A stretch of DNA of 64,000 nucleotides from Ditylenchus dipsaci (GCA_004194705.1 SADC01001336.1:248001-312000), one strand, 5' to 3'. Counted from the first letter of the stretch, positions 49,201 through 60,611 are shown. The notes: generated by a model not told the origin, from the letters alone. A program made the numbers and translations.

Positions 49201-52200
49201 TCGCTAACGCCATAACTCGCCAACGCGAAAACTCGCCATCGTCCAATCTCGCCAATGGCAAAACTCGCCAACAAAAAACTCACCAACGAAAAACTCGCCA
49301 ACGCAGAACTTGCCATTGCGGAACTCACAAATATACATTTTTAATCTTTTTTCAGGAATTTTAAAATTTTTTTCATTTTGCAAAAGGATACATATATTTA
49401 TTTCGAGAATAAGCGTGTCATGTGAAAATACAATAACAAACTACAGGGTGGCCCAAAAAAATTCGGCCACCTTAAAAAAATTGAAGTACGCAACACCTTG
49501 CCCGGTCGGTTTCCAATTATTGGGTGGCAAGCCCTCGGAAACCTCCTCCACAATGCCGGCTGTGATAAAGAGAAACACCACAAAGCTCCTAGGTAGCTCA
49601 ACCACTGCCATCGATTTCACTGGGAAAATCGATGTGGCAAGGAGCTACGTACGCAAACTTTTTTCAAGTGGCCGCGTTTTTATGAGCCACCCTGTACTTT
49701 AATCACTATAGCGTCTAAAATTAACTACTATCACTAAAGGTATACCATTAAAGGTAGCAAGAACTTTTTATACGCATCGTCTAGGCCACAGGTTCGACTA
49801 CCACTGTCTGCATGTCTTATTTTTTCATCTCCTTCTTATTTCTATTTCTATTTATAAGTTTTGTGTCTGAAATGATCCTCACGCTCTTGGCTGTCCAACG
49901 AAATTATCAGCGAAGGGTTACACACATACCGGAGACTATTTATAGTCTAAGATAGGCTAAATACCTGAAAATCGATCTTTTTGGGTGATCGATCTTTTCT
50001 TTGACTGGGCTGGTTAATATTTGCTGAATTTTTCTACAAATTACACGTTTCATATGCTTAAATGTAGCTTTCGTTTGAGCTATCATAAAGAAAAAAATGA
50101 TATTAAATTACAGCTCAAATTCAAGAGACATTCAACGATACCCAATTCCATCCTACACAATTCTGTCACTCACATGAAATCACAAAATTAGGGCATTTTC
50201 TGACAGTAAAGAAGTGCTGAAAATATTTGCAATTCATTCGCAATACAATACTCGATAGTTTCTGGACCAATAAAAAGATAACTAAAATAATAGATCATAC
50301 CCTAAGGGAGATTTGAACCCTCACTCCTTGCTGAAGTCCAATTCACCTCTACTTTCAAGACCGAGCCAGAAGCTCAGAATACAAAATTTTAGCCAATCAC
50401 TCCGAAGAGTGCATGGCGCAGGGAGAAACCCACGGGATGCACCCGGCTGAGCGGCTTGATCAGCATTGAGTGCCTATATTTTCGCCTGCAACACAAGCTG
50501 CTGGGTCTGTAAGTGCCCTCAATGCTTAGAGAATTAATACTCTTTGGTTTTTATTGGCTATTAAATAAGTGGCCCTGTTTTGTCCCTTTCCCTCCCATTC
50601 AGCCTTTGTCCCCTTTGAAATCTCTTTTCTGGTTCTTGCATGGCAAAATTATTGCATGAAAATGGTTTTTGAGCGGTCCTGAAAACGTGATTTTTGGTGT
50701 CATTGGGTGGTTGTGATGCGTTGGCGAGTTTAGCGTTGGCGAGTTTAGCGTTGGCGAGTTTTTCTTTGGCGAGTTTTTGGTTGACGAGTTTTGCGCTGGC
50801 AAGTTTTGCCGTTGGCGAGTTTTCCCCGTTGGCGAGTTTTTGGTTGCCGAGTTCTGCCGTTGGCAAGTTTTGCCTTTGGCGAATTCGGCCGTTGGCGAGA
50901 TTTGACGTTGGCGAGTTTTGGCGTTGGCGAGTTTTTTAGCGTTGGCGAGTTTTGGTGTTGGCGAGTATTTTGCGTTGGCGAGTTATAGCGTTGGCGAGTC
51001 GGTTGCGTCCCCTAACATTTTTTGTAGACCCAACTCTGAATTTCTTTTTGACAGATCAATACAGTTTGAGTTCCGGTTTTGTTTGGCGTATTATTTCAAA
51101 AACACAATTTTCGCTCGGTCATCCTGTGTCTTAGGACCTGTTCTGTGGTTGGCCTTAGGAAGGAAAGTTTAAACCACAGAAATCCCAGTGAAAATCGTGT
51201 TTTTGGCGTTATGCATCCAACAAAACTAAACAATTCTGTCAAAACAGAACTTCGAAATAAGGCTTAAAACAATTCATGCCCGCTTAAAAGTGTGCATGCT
51301 GTATGGGGAGACATTTACGTCTGTCTCTTGACATTAGTCACTAGCAGTGTTGTTCCAGCGTCGAGATATGCGCCGGCTCCAGCGCCGGCGCTGACCCTTA
51401 CGGAAAAAAGGCCCCAGCGCCGGCGCCATGCGCCTCCCTTAAAAATTTTTGTCTCAGGCGTCAGCGCTCATGGTATTAGGCTGTTAAATTTTGAAAATAG
51501 CGCCGGGGCCAGCGCTGGGACGAAAATTTTTAGCGCCGGGGCCAGCGCTGGGACGAAAATTTTTAGCGCCGGCGCCAGCGCCGACCAAAATTTTTATTGG
51601 TCCCTATTCTCCCATTTTCTAGAATAAGAATGTCACCGCGTTTTGGTAATATTCCGGATTAGCAAGATTAGCACCGGTGACTATCCCAACCCTAGTAGAA
51701 ACCAACGTCAAAAGATAGCTGTAAATGGTTCTCCTGCTTTTATTAATATGGCCAAAAAGTACAAACATGTTCCATAATATTCCCGAAAACAAAATGGCCC
51801 ACCATTTCAGCAACATTAATAAAAACAAAACGGAGTGCAAACAGCCGTGCTTACACATTTATCTAAGCTAAGTGCAAAATTGTCTGAAAATTTGTGACCT
51901 AGTCTTTGGAACTTTTAAATATACCGAAAATTCTAGTTCCAGACCACAACTCATCAAAAAATTCTTTGCTATTTATGCCATTTCAAGTCATGTCTATCCA
52001 TCATCACAATCCGACATTTTTGTGGATACCTAGTCAACTTGTGCTGACCTGTGGTGTGAGTGTAACAGTAGAGTTGTATTGAAGAGCACCGAATTTGAGT
52101 AACTTGCCTACTCGCTGCTTCAGGTACTCACCCAGAAGTTGAAAAGCTTTGGGGCTTAGCTTTGAAGAAAAGCCTGGGTGCACATCTGGTTCAGTAAAAA

Positions 52201-52856
52201 AACTGTCTGAAATTTTTTTCTAATTTGGAAAATAATTGTACAACGCATTTAAATTTTGGCTTATTATTTCTGTTGTTTTCAGGATCTAATAATGCGTTTA
52301 AGTTGATAAAGTGCAATTTCGGGCATAACCAGTAAAGTGCATTTTAGTCTAGAACAGACGCAAACACCCCCTTTTCAGTAAGATAGAAAATATGACACTG
52401 GAAATACGAGAAACAAGCAATAAAATATGAAAAATACTAGTAAAATGGCTTATTAAAGCCAAACAAAATTTAAAACTTTTTTGACTAAAATGGGGAGCAA
52501 CGGAATAAGTACCCACTTTCCTAAAATCGTAGAAGAAAGATGTAAGGCCGCGTTTCACTTCTAATCGTGGGACATAGTCAAACTTTATAAGCCTAGGCGA
52601 TTTGGAGAATAGTGATTTTTCCACTGAATGTATTTTTTAAAAACGTTGTCCTCATTTTGCAGAAATTAGCACTCTATACCGTTACATGCATTTGTCTTTA
52701 AAATAACTTACTGGCTAATGATTGAGCATTAACAGCCATCTGGGTTGAAATTAACAAAAAAGCAATAAGCAGAACTAATAGCCATTGCGTGGGCTTTGGA
52801 AACAAATGGGCGCTTTGTTTCCTAATCTTATTATTCAAAATAATCTCATTCCTCAT
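43292..52856 (-). CDS. BPI/LBP/CETP-family lipid-binding protein, nine exons
   Basis: Minus-strand exons: 52856-52712, 52185-52049, 48586-48387, 48334-48150, 47765-47267, 47219-47140, 44730-44683, 44623-44392, 43491-43292. All junctions are GT-AG and keep phase; with one extra T removed in exon 5 they total 575 codons. Family signs in order: a signal peptide (WLLVLLIAFLLIS) ending NAQS, HPGFSSKLSPKAFQLLGEYL (the N-terminal PG..ARI..KGL segment), the CKVLVGELHLEF block, INYGLIGP at the domain joint, the second-barrel MVTFQFSNYTLSSLLFW segment, CAGTLFPALAQSF, and C-terminal KLPILLDFDQSHSEVHF. Such secreted two-barrel proteins bind lipids or lipopolysaccharide; nematodes carry several. ATG at 52856 is preferred because it places the signal peptide close to the N-terminus; an in-frame ATG at 53021 would add 55 residues. 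Introns 2 and 6 are 2.4-3.5 kb and full of repeats. Confidence 0.85.
43983..44216. mobile_element. Family A TTAA-site element, copy 6, with inner hairpin
   Basis: TTAA at 43979-43982 and 44217-44220, ends AGGACCATGGTTTTTGCGCG. Inside, GTCCCCGCCAATTCAAATT and the hairpin CTTGGTTTCTAACAAAACC differ from copy 1. The same inner hairpin occurs at 23690-23790, 24530-24600 and 53240-53360. It lies in intron 8 of the BPI-like gene. Confidence 0.7.
45005..45226. mobile_element. CAGGGTG-ended MITE, 222 bp
   Basis: TA|CAGGGTGTCCCACAAAAAC and inverse GTTTTTGTGGGACACCCTG|TA, with TGGTGCAAATTTTT next to the ends. In intron 6 of the BPI-like gene. Confidence 0.7.
45855..46100. mobile_element. Repeat family B, copy in BPI-like intron 6
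   Basis: TTGGAACATAGTTTTGTTGAC to GACATGATTCCGAG with the AGCCCCGAAGGAGCCGCAGG hairpin in the middle. Confidence 0.6.
46541..47081. repeat. Palindrome with 200-base arms in BPI-like intron 6
   Basis: Arms 46541-46750 and 46865-47081 mirror each other (TTCATTCGCGGCAAAACTTTC; GACGCTGAATCCGATTCCAGC). Ends near CCTGGTTGT. Element class unknown. Confidence 0.7.
48766..49147. mobile_element. hAT-like element with GGCACCGGC arms, in BPI-like gene intron 2
   Basis: Ends CGGTGTTGTAAATCTCGGCA (left) and CAGTGTTGTAAATCTCGGCA (right, inverted); CAGTGTTG is a common hAT end. Flanks GTGTACAT and GTACACAT agree at 6 of 8. GGCACCGGC and its inverse recur through a near-complete palindrome. Confidence 0.75.
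49180..49330. repeat. Minisatellite of CTCGCCAACG units (left block)
   Basis: About nine units of 13-17 bases, variants of AAAACTCGCCAACG. The inverse-oriented partner block lies at 50700-51005. Both are in BPI-like intron 2. Confidence 0.75.
49444..49694. mobile_element. CAGGGTGGC-ended MITE, 251 bp
   Basis: TA|CAGGGTGGCCCAAAAAAATT and right GAGCCACCCTG|TA. The interior is unusually GC-rich and open on the plus strand (GGKPSETSSTM-like), possibly a transposase scrap. In BPI-like intron 2. Confidence 0.6.
50700..51005. repeat. Minisatellite of CGTTGGCGAGTTTT units (right block)
   Basis: About 20 units of GTTGGCGAGTTTT with small changes, inverse to the block at 49180-49330. Open frames across it are artefacts of the repeat. 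Confidence 0.8.
51340..51600. mobile_element. Partial hAT-like element with GCGCCGGC repeats
   Basis: Starts CAGTGTTGTTCCAGC, a hAT-type end; GCGCCGGCGC and CCAGCGCTGGGACG repeats follow, with two direct copies of a 30-base unit near 51500-51560. No matching right end was found. Confidence 0.4.
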
Positions 52857-53188
52857 AGTTGATGGCCAGGTAATTTGTGCATTATTACAGATTCTGGAAG
52901 CATTTTTCCCACGATTTTTTTCGAGGAATTTGTGTGATGTAGATTTTACAGATACATAAGCCACTGGAATAGTCATCTTTGACGATTCCCTGGATTCATG
53001 CTTCAGGGACTGCGAAGGCATTCAATAAAAGAGGTTGACTAGTTCAGCTACAATACACCTCCCAAATTTAAGAATGAATCTGAATAGCTAAAATACCTGA
53101 AAAATTACTGAACAACCTACAAATCGAATCACAAGCCAGTTAACTGTACATACAATACAAAAACATCGATAATAAAAGAATAATTTAA

Positions 53189-53417
53189 AGGGCCATGGCC
53201 ACGCGTTCTGGATTGTCCCCGCCAATTCAAAAATTTTCGCCTAAACATTGAACTTCTGTACGGATTTTTCAGCTTGGTTTCTAACAAAACAATGCCTAGA
53301 ATTTAGTTTTAGTTTTGTTAGAAGACAAATTGTAAATTTCGTACAGAAGTTCAATGATTTGAATTTTTTTTTGAAATGGCGAGGGACAACCGTTGTCGGA
53401 GACGGCAATGGCCTTTT
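53189..53417. mobile_element. Family A element, copy 7
   Basis: Left end after TTAA at 53185-53188 reads AGGGCCATGGCC, followed by GTCCCCGCCAATTC and the CTTGGTTTCTAAC hairpin; the right end near 53417 reads AATGGCCTTTT. Confidence 0.55.
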
Positions 53418-54020
53418 GAAAAACTCGGGCAAATATTTTTTTGAGCAAGAGTTTACTGGCCAAACGCAAAGGGTTGGATTTACTTTTCGAGAATACGACT
53501 TATCGCACATAAAAACTCTGGTATGCATACTTTTATGCTACAACAAAGGGTTTGCGGAAAACGGGAGACTTCGATACGGAGGAGGGGTTCTGAAACAAAA
53601 ATGTATTAAAAAATCCTAGGAAAAAGTATGGGGTAAGCATAGCAAAATACTTAGAAGTAGTGACTAACATTGCACATAATAGCAAAATTTTTTAGAGCGG
53701 ATACAGTCAACGCTTGAAAATACCTACACCTAAGTTTGAAAAATGTGTATTTAGGTGTGGGTCAAAATGGCACTATATCATTTCTCAAAATCTGGGATAA
53801 AAAGCGTCGAACCCAGCTGGGTATTCTAACCTTTTTCAACCACATTCATAGCTTTCGCAACTGATCTATCAGTCAGAAACTTTTTAGCCCGCTGATGTTG
53901 CTTATGCCTCTGTTAAGTCCACCATACACATAGTCAACCACCAAATTGTTATTCAATCACTAGCAAAATAAGCAAAAAATTGCGTTTGCCCAACGTCAAA
54001 AACTAGCTTGCGCAGAGATT

Positions 54021-54182
54021 ATGCGCAACTGCCTCCAGACCCTCTTCTTGAATGCAGCAGGGGAGCTACTATTATTAATATTTCCCTTCTTAATATTTTT
54101 GGTAGCAGGCAACACAACTAAATTAATTATCCCATCCAAAGTAGCAGCAGGAAACTTATTCTACCCTTTTATCGAAAAATAA
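54021..54182 (+). CDS. Possible 53-residue hydrophobic protein or exon
   Basis: An ATG at 54021 opens a frame to TAA at 54180-54182. It reads MRNCLQTLFLNAAGEL, then a hydrophobic stretch LLLLIFPFLIFLVAG that could span a membrane, then a short polar end finishing FYPFIEK. The region has fewer repeats and a higher GC content than its surroundings, which is the main reason to take it seriously. No family is recognised; it may be a small single-exon gene, the first exon of one, or chance. Confidence 0.3.
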   Translation: MRNCLQTLFLNAAGELLLLIFPFLIFLVAGNTTKLIIPSKVAAGNLFYPFIEK

Positions 54183-54939
54183 CAAAAAGACAGCAGTGGA
54201 TCACAAAGAAGATGGATGGTCGCAGCTAGCAACTAACACAAGCTTCTACACAACAGTCTGCCTCGCCAATGATTGTGCTCATCTTTTTTATAGACACTTC
54301 TGAATTTTTCAGAACAAAGATTGAGTTTTTTCAACTGTTAAAACCGTTTGTATAATTTTAATAGTTTGCTCTTCAAAAAATTTACAAAAATTAGTACTAA
54401 AATGCAACCCATGCAAAATTTTATTATCATAAATAGTGGAAAAGCACTCAGTAGTCGTGGAGGTGAATCCTCCTCGTGAACTGTAGACACTTAAACTTTA
54501 GCCTAATCTAACCTATATTTGGACTTTTTTAGCGATGGAAGGTCGATTTGTGTTGCTTGAAATCCTGTAAGTTTTTAAAGAGGGGAGTAATCTATATTTC
54601 CATGAAACAGGGAATGCTCGGAAAAACTACAAATATTTGTAAAATTAGTTTTGGGTCAGCGTATTTGCTGCTACAGCCAACTCTTCACATAGTATTTAAA
54701 AAATTGCGAAGTAGTAAACACAAATAAAAGAATTATGTCTGGAAACAGAACTATGAAATTTACTTTGTATTGACTGTCTGCCGTCCCTAATTTTTCGGTC
54801 GTCAATCTAAAGTCCATACGTTTAGCCATATCCTCTAGTGTTTCACGTCTCAATTTGTTTTTGTGGTTTCTTCACACTACAACAAGCCCACTGTCCCAGC
54901 CTTCCATCACGAAAAAGAGATAAATATCTCTATATAGTA

Positions 54940-55448
54940 CAGTCGACGCTCCCAATAACATACACCCCGAAAGTTCGTTCCCTCCTAGGGTCCGACACTT
55001 GTTTAGCCCCATTTTTTCAAATTTTTTCTATTTCTGTTTTGACAAAGTTCGTTCCCTCCTAGGGTCCGACACTTTTTTTAGCCCATTTTTTCAAATTTTT
55101 TCTATTTCTGTTTTGACAGTCTGGTCGCAAATATCGCAAGGATTTCGATTTTGCCGATCATTTTTGCGGAAAACAACGATTTTGACATTTAAAAAGCAAA
55201 AACTCCCATTAACATACGCCGAAATCCAAAACAGGTGTATGTGAGAGTTTTTTGAGAGTTTTTGCTTTTTAAATTTCAAAATCATTGTTTTCCGCAAAAA
55301 TGATCGGCAAAATCGGAATCGTTGCGATATTTGCGACCAGACTGTCAAAACAGAAATGGAAAAAGTTTGAAAAAATGGGGCTAAAAAAAGTGTCGGACCC
55401 TAGGCGGTAACGAACTTTTGGGGTGTATGTTATTGGGAGCGTCGATTG
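54940..55448. mobile_element. pogo/Tigger-like element (CAGTCGACGCTCCC ends)
   Basis: TA|CAGTCGACGCTCCCAATA at the left, TATTGGGAGCGTCGATTG|TA at the right. Long mirrored arms include AAGTTCGTTCCCTCCTAGG (tandem twice on the left) and GATTTTGCCGATC. No transposase. Confidence 0.7.
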
Positions 55449-55449
55449 T

Positions 55450-57588
55450 ATTTGCATGTGTGGGTGGGTAACGCTTTTTTGACTTCGGAGGCCAGAATGG
55501 GTCGTAGAGTTTGAAATCACTTTTGTCGCTAACACCGTTGTGTTCCCCAGAATGTCAGCATTTGTTTAATAAAAAGAGCGTCCGAAAATACGTGTTTTAA
55601 GAGGTGCATCTGCCCATTTTTATGAATGAAGTCATGGTATTTGGGACGAAGGATCATGCTTTTTTTGACATTCGAGGTCACAATATAGATTAGAGACGGT
55701 AAAATCATTTCGTCGCCACATTTATCATGTTCCTTGGAATGTCAGCTTTCGTTTAAGAAAAGAGAGGACAACCAGGACCCGGCTGAAACTGCCAGAATAG
55801 GGCGCGAAGCACCATGATAGAGCCCGAACACCACTAAAGTATCTGAACGACCAAGATAGAGCCTGAACTACCTGAAAAACCCCGCAAATGTTCAGCAAAG
55901 TACCCGAGGAGGAAGTGGGCGGTAAGTTTGCAGGTAGAAAGGTGTGTCCAGGAAGAGAATAGCCAATAGGGGAAGTGGTACCAGGAAATGTTTATCAATG
56001 GGTATATGTGATGGATTAGCACATACCCCCATCCAAATTTCAAAATACAATAGAGGCGCCGATAGGCGCCTGTGGTCCCCAGTGTCCAAATATTGTGCTG
56101 TCTTAGACAATCTAAAGTTTGAAATGTCTGCTTGTTGCCCATCACGTTTTAACAAGTAAACTAATTAGAATTAGCCAGTTTGTCTTTACAAGTGGGCAGT
56201 GACCCCTGGAAAATAATTTGTTTCCGACACTTGATCCGTGAAACCCTGCCTAAAACAACCTCCTCCACACGATAAAAATAAATAAAACTAGGGTCAGAAA
56301 TCGAGGTAACAAAATGTGATTTAAAAATTACAAAAACAGCTTTTAATTGTGCAGTGATGAGAGAAATATTGAGCCAATTCTTTTATGAATAACTGATTAT
56401 TCAATGATAGGTCTGAGCACAAACCTCTGAAATTTCGGCCCCGGGGCCATTTACAGCACTGTATAAAGTACCCAAATATTTGTCCTTCTCCCATTTTTTA
56501 TTGTTTGACACTTAATAGTGTCTTCTTGTCATTAAGCCGACTCCTAGATATTTACAGAGATATGACTTACATAATTGCAATTATTCTGACGGGTTGCGCC
56601 TATAATAATTACCAAAGCTAGCTGGAAACTTTAATTTTGGTTACGTTTGGATTCTCACTCATTGTTAGTCATGCAGATTTAACAAACTTGTGATGCTGAA
56701 ATGGAGAAATTATGTAGTGGAATACATCGAAATTTTAGCTGAAAAAGTGACCGGGTTCCCGAACCGAGATCTTGCAATCGAGGTCACGTCATCACTAGTT
56801 ATTGGCTACAGTACTTGATAACGCGAAAAATACAAAAGTGTGATGAATAAATTCTGAATGATTTTGTGCCACCCTGTGGCAAGACTTAAATAAGTTATCA
56901 GTAGGTTTACAAAAACTATGTACTCTTACCTAATACAATAAAGAAACAGTTAGAATGTATGAGAAAAAGTGCTATCTGTTTATATAGCATACCAATTCAG
57001 AATATATCAAAACAGCGTGTCCATTAGATTTGTTTGTAGTTTGTGTGGAACCCTTTAGGCTAAATGAGAAGAAGGCAGTCTAAGCGAAAAAAAGAGTGAT
57101 GCACAGAAAAAATTATATATGACTTGATTAGGTTCTGAATCAGAACTTCTGATTCATGCCTACAAGCTGGGACACTTTCCAAGGAGTGGGTAAATGGAAT
57201 TAATCGACAACATCACCTTTTTATGAATATAAACAATTCCATGATGACAAGGTAAAATAATTCTGTGAGTGTGAAAGGGGAAGAAACTTTATATACGCAT
57301 CGCCTAGAGTCGACGGTTCAAATCCACCGAATGCACACCTCATTTATTTTATTTACTTCTTAGTAAGTTCACTGATTTTTAGGGGCAAAAACCATCGAGC
57401 AATCGATTCCAACTATTTCCAGCACTGCTTTACTGTCAGCAAGTGCCCTTATTTTGGGATTTTATGCTAATGAACATCAAATTAAAGGATAGCATGGAAT
57501 TAAACATCGTTAAATGTTTTTATATAATATATAACTGTATATAACCCTTTTCCATCCCAGAACGATCGATTTTTGAAAATTAAGCCTA
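55450..57588. other. No gene recognised
   Basis: Mostly AT-rich sequence; AAAGGCGCC-like words and short mirrored segments near 55840-56140 but no frame with splice sites. A CAGAATGTCAGC segment at 55548 repeats near 15860 and 55735, suggesting an old dispersed repeat. Confidence 0.4.
57290..57480 (+). repeat. SINE-like repeat with a tRNA-type B box
   Basis: ATACGCATCGCCTAGAGTC, then CGACGGTTCAAATCCACCG, whose GGTTCAAATCC matches the RNA polymerase III B box, then a conserved tail with ATCGAGCAATCGATTCCAAC and CAGCACTGCTTTACTGTCAG. Related, reverse-oriented copies: 2735-2890 and 50185-50340; the head also at 49770-49815. No complete tRNA cloverleaf or A box was demonstrated. Confidence 0.4.
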
Positions 57589-57983
57589 CCGTATTTACTC
57601 TAATAGTAGCCCACCCTCTAATTGGAGGGAGGTTGAAAAATAGTACTGTTCTCTGAAAATCGGCCTATCAAGGCCGATTTTTTCCCCTCTAATTGTAGAC
57701 CCTCCTTTAATAATAGCCAACCATCTCACCCTTAAAGGACCATAGCCGTCGCCGACAATGAGAATTTCAAATGTTTGAATTCGCGCGGGAAAGTTCTCTC
57801 TCGTCTCGCACTGTACTCTTTTGACTTGCTTCGAATGACTCAAAAGAGTACAATGAAAGACGAAAGAGAACTGTCCGCGCGAATTCAAACATTTGAAATT
57901 ATCGTTGCCGGCAACGGCTATGGTCCTTTAAAGAGGTTGCTTTAAAATTAGTAGCCCCGGGGCTACTATGAGAGTAAATACGG
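57589..57983. mobile_element. Family E TA-site element, copy 4
   Basis: TA|CCGTATTTACTCTAATAGT on the left, ATGAGAGTAAATACGG|TA on the right. GTAGCCC/GGGCTAC motifs occur in both arms; a family A element is nested at 57736-57927. Confidence 0.7.
57736..57927. mobile_element. Family A TTAA-site element, copy 8, nested in a CCGTATTT element
   Basis: TTAA at 57732-57735 and 57928-57931; ends AGGACCATAGCCGTCGCC and inverse. It sits inside the TA-site element 57589-57983, so it inserted later. Confidence 0.7.
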
Positions 57984-58031
57984 TATTTTAGTCTGCAAAA
58001 AGCACCACTAGGTGTGAAACCCTGGTCTGAT

Positions 58032-58552
58032 AAACAACCTCGAAAAGTTTTTAACGTGAAACCGTTTTTCCCCTTAAAGTTCTGGCACCGGAATCGTGAT
58101 CAGCGTACCTAATTTGTCTAGAAAAATACTCTTAGAAGTAAAAGTTGACCAACATATTTCAAATTGTTCTTGAGACAATAAATATTTAAATTACCAAGTA
58201 CGGACTTATTCGAATATTTATCGTCTCGAGAGGAATTTTAAATATGTTGGTCAACTTGTACTCAGAACCGCAATTTGGGGGGGGGGGGGTCATAGGGTGA
58301 TTACCCTATGTGGTTCTGAGTACAAGTTGACCAACATATTTAAAATTCCTCTCGAGACGATAAATATTCGAATAAGTCCGTACTTGGTAAATCAAATATT
58401 TATTGGCTCAGGAACAATTTGAAATATGTTGGTCAACTTTTACTTCCAAGAGTATTTTTCTAGACAAATTAGGTACGCTGATCACGATTCCGGTGCCAGA
58501 ACTTTAAGTGGAAAAACGGTTTCACGTTAAAATCTTTTCGAGGTTGCAATGA
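58032..58552. repeat. Palindrome with 235-base arms and a G13 loop
   Basis: Left arm TTTTTAACGTGAAACCG through ATGTTGGTCAACTTGTACTC, right arm its inverse; the loop holds thirteen G at about 58267-58279 and GGTGATTACCC. Arms nearly identical. Confidence 0.75.
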
Positions 58553-59887
58553 TTATGTCTATAAAAATGCATGTATCTTTTTAAGGTCCATATTTTTTTC
58601 CTTTCTGTGACTATCTCATGCAAAATTCAATGAATTTCTGAATCTCTAATCAAAAATTTGCGGAGGCTATCTTTCTGAAAAAATTACAAAATATCTCAAA
58701 AATCATAGTTCCAAAAATCACAAAACGCTTTTTTCTCAAAATCGTCAAAACGTTCGGGTAAGTTAAATTTATCAGAAAGATACAGTTTTTCCTACTGCGT
58801 CGAATGACATTTAATGTTTAAAATATACATTGCATACAAAAATAGATGAGAGGTCCAATTTAGCACTGCCCACATTCATGAGCTCACTGCCCCATGAACG
58901 TTTTTTGAAAATTACAAAGGTAATCGATCTCTATATATTGATCAACTACACATTCGTCAACCACAAAATTATCAACTAGTAAATTCGTCAACCGGAATAT
59001 CTCGGATTTATAGCGCTCTATTTTCTTTTGATATTTCCGTACTTATTTTTGTTTTTTGCGAGAGCATTAGCTTGATAAAGACCAATATGAATTTAAATTA
59101 CATCTTTTTTAGGGAATTCGGGTACCCCTTCAGGCTGTTTTACCTTGGTCCCTAAAGGCTAAAACCCGATTTTTCATCAATTTTTTTTCTATAAATTGTT
59201 ACCCGAGTTTGAACAACATGATTTTCACTCAGAAAATTAGCTAAAAGACCAAAAAACATGTTTTCGAATGCTTTTGGCAGGGCGTCGAATAATAGAGTTA
59301 ATCCATCAAAGTGGTTGTGCTTGGTACTAGTAGAAATATTTTACAAATAGCTTGTTTTTTTAGTCAGTAAAGATAAAAAATTTGATTAGAGGCTATTTTG
59401 CCTCTGAAAAAGACTGATAATAATAAGAACACATTAGCTCAAGAATTTGCCAGTAAATGAATTTATCGCTAGGCAAACTTACCAATTGACGAATTTCTCG
59501 GTTGACTAATTTGTGGTTGACTAATATGTAGAGACCCAAGGTAATATTGGTAACTCCACCTAAAAAACATGCTCTACAAGAAAAAATTATAAAAATGGGG
59601 TCGAAATTTTGAGGTAACAACCGGTGGTCCAGAATTACAGTAAACCACTTTTAAGCATAGTTTATACATGGTTTACTCTTAAACCCACCACCAGCCCAAA
59701 AAAATACAAAATATAGCAAATAAACAAGTAGAAAATAAATATGTAAAAGAAGTAAAAGAATCTCTTTGCCCACTTTCATGAATCAATTGCTTGCATCCAA
59801 ATGTGCATGCTCCACTAACAACTATTTTTTTCCCTTCGCCTCTCTTCCCACACACCAGCTATTCTTCAACTTTCTCCCCTACTTCAG

Positions 59888-60257
59888 AGCAGCAGCACAA
59901 GGTCTATCCACACCAGCTTCCTTCCTGATTAGAGGAAATCTGATTCTCCAGGCAGGCGTGCGCCTGCGCCTCAATTCGCGTCAAGCAGCCCGAGAAGTAA
60001 GGAAGAAACAGCATAATTTTGCTGAGAGATTAATAAAAAAATTATGGGCATTGCGTTAATCTTTCCTTTTCTTGTTCTGCACTGACAAATAGCCTGCAGG
60101 AAAAGAGAGAAGAAAAAGAAAAGCAAAAGCGAAACAGCCAGAAGTGGTTGTTGGGAGAAAAAAGTTGTCTGGAAACCTAACTGATGCTTCTATTGCTATT
60201 AGTGAAGAGGAGGAACAGGGAAATCATTGCCTAATCAAAGCCTACAAAGACGGATGA
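59888..60257 (+). CDS. 3' exons of an unidentified basic protein
   Basis: Exon 59888-59996 (acceptor CCTACTTCAG, donor GAA|GTAAGG) reads AAAQGLSTPASFLIRG and ends LRLNSRQAARE. It joins in phase 0 to 60093-60257 (acceptor ACAAATAG), which reads PAGKERRKRKAKAKQPEVVV, GRKKLSGNLTDASIAI, SEEEEQGNHCLIKAYKDG and stop. A lysine/arginine cluster (a likely nuclear localisation signal or nucleic-acid contact) is followed by an acidic run. Sense-strand GC content is well above the flanks. The upstream exon must end in phase 2; an ATG at about 59778 (MNQLLASK) lies just upstream but no donor in that phase was found. Function unknown. Confidence 0.5.
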
Positions 60258-60611
60258 TGTCTTCTTTTTGCTTGCTTTGCATCTTATTTAAATGCGCAAT
60301 AGTTGCTAGCTGAATGCGATGCAAAAAAATTTCTTCAAAAAATATTATTCATTTTTCATAGTCAAAGTTCGTTGAACCGACGTCTCAAGGACCTCCCTCA
60401 GAGTGTCACTTTAAGGTTGAAATATTGCATTAAATTTAGTCGAAAACAAACAAATCAGGCTCACGGTGCCGATTTAAAGATGAAGTCAGCTTAAAAAGCA
60501 CAGACTGTAAAGAAGGCATGTGCACGGGTCTTAATTTTAGCGGTCCGGGTAAAAAATATTTCGGCCGGACCGAAATTTCGAGTCTTTCATACAGTCCACG
60601 AATTTTACGTA

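Noticed and set aside
50561..50988. Repetitive open frames of LASLALASF/ANAKLANAKLA type
   Set aside because: They are translations of the CGTTGGCGAGTTTT minisatellite, open on both strands, in an intron.
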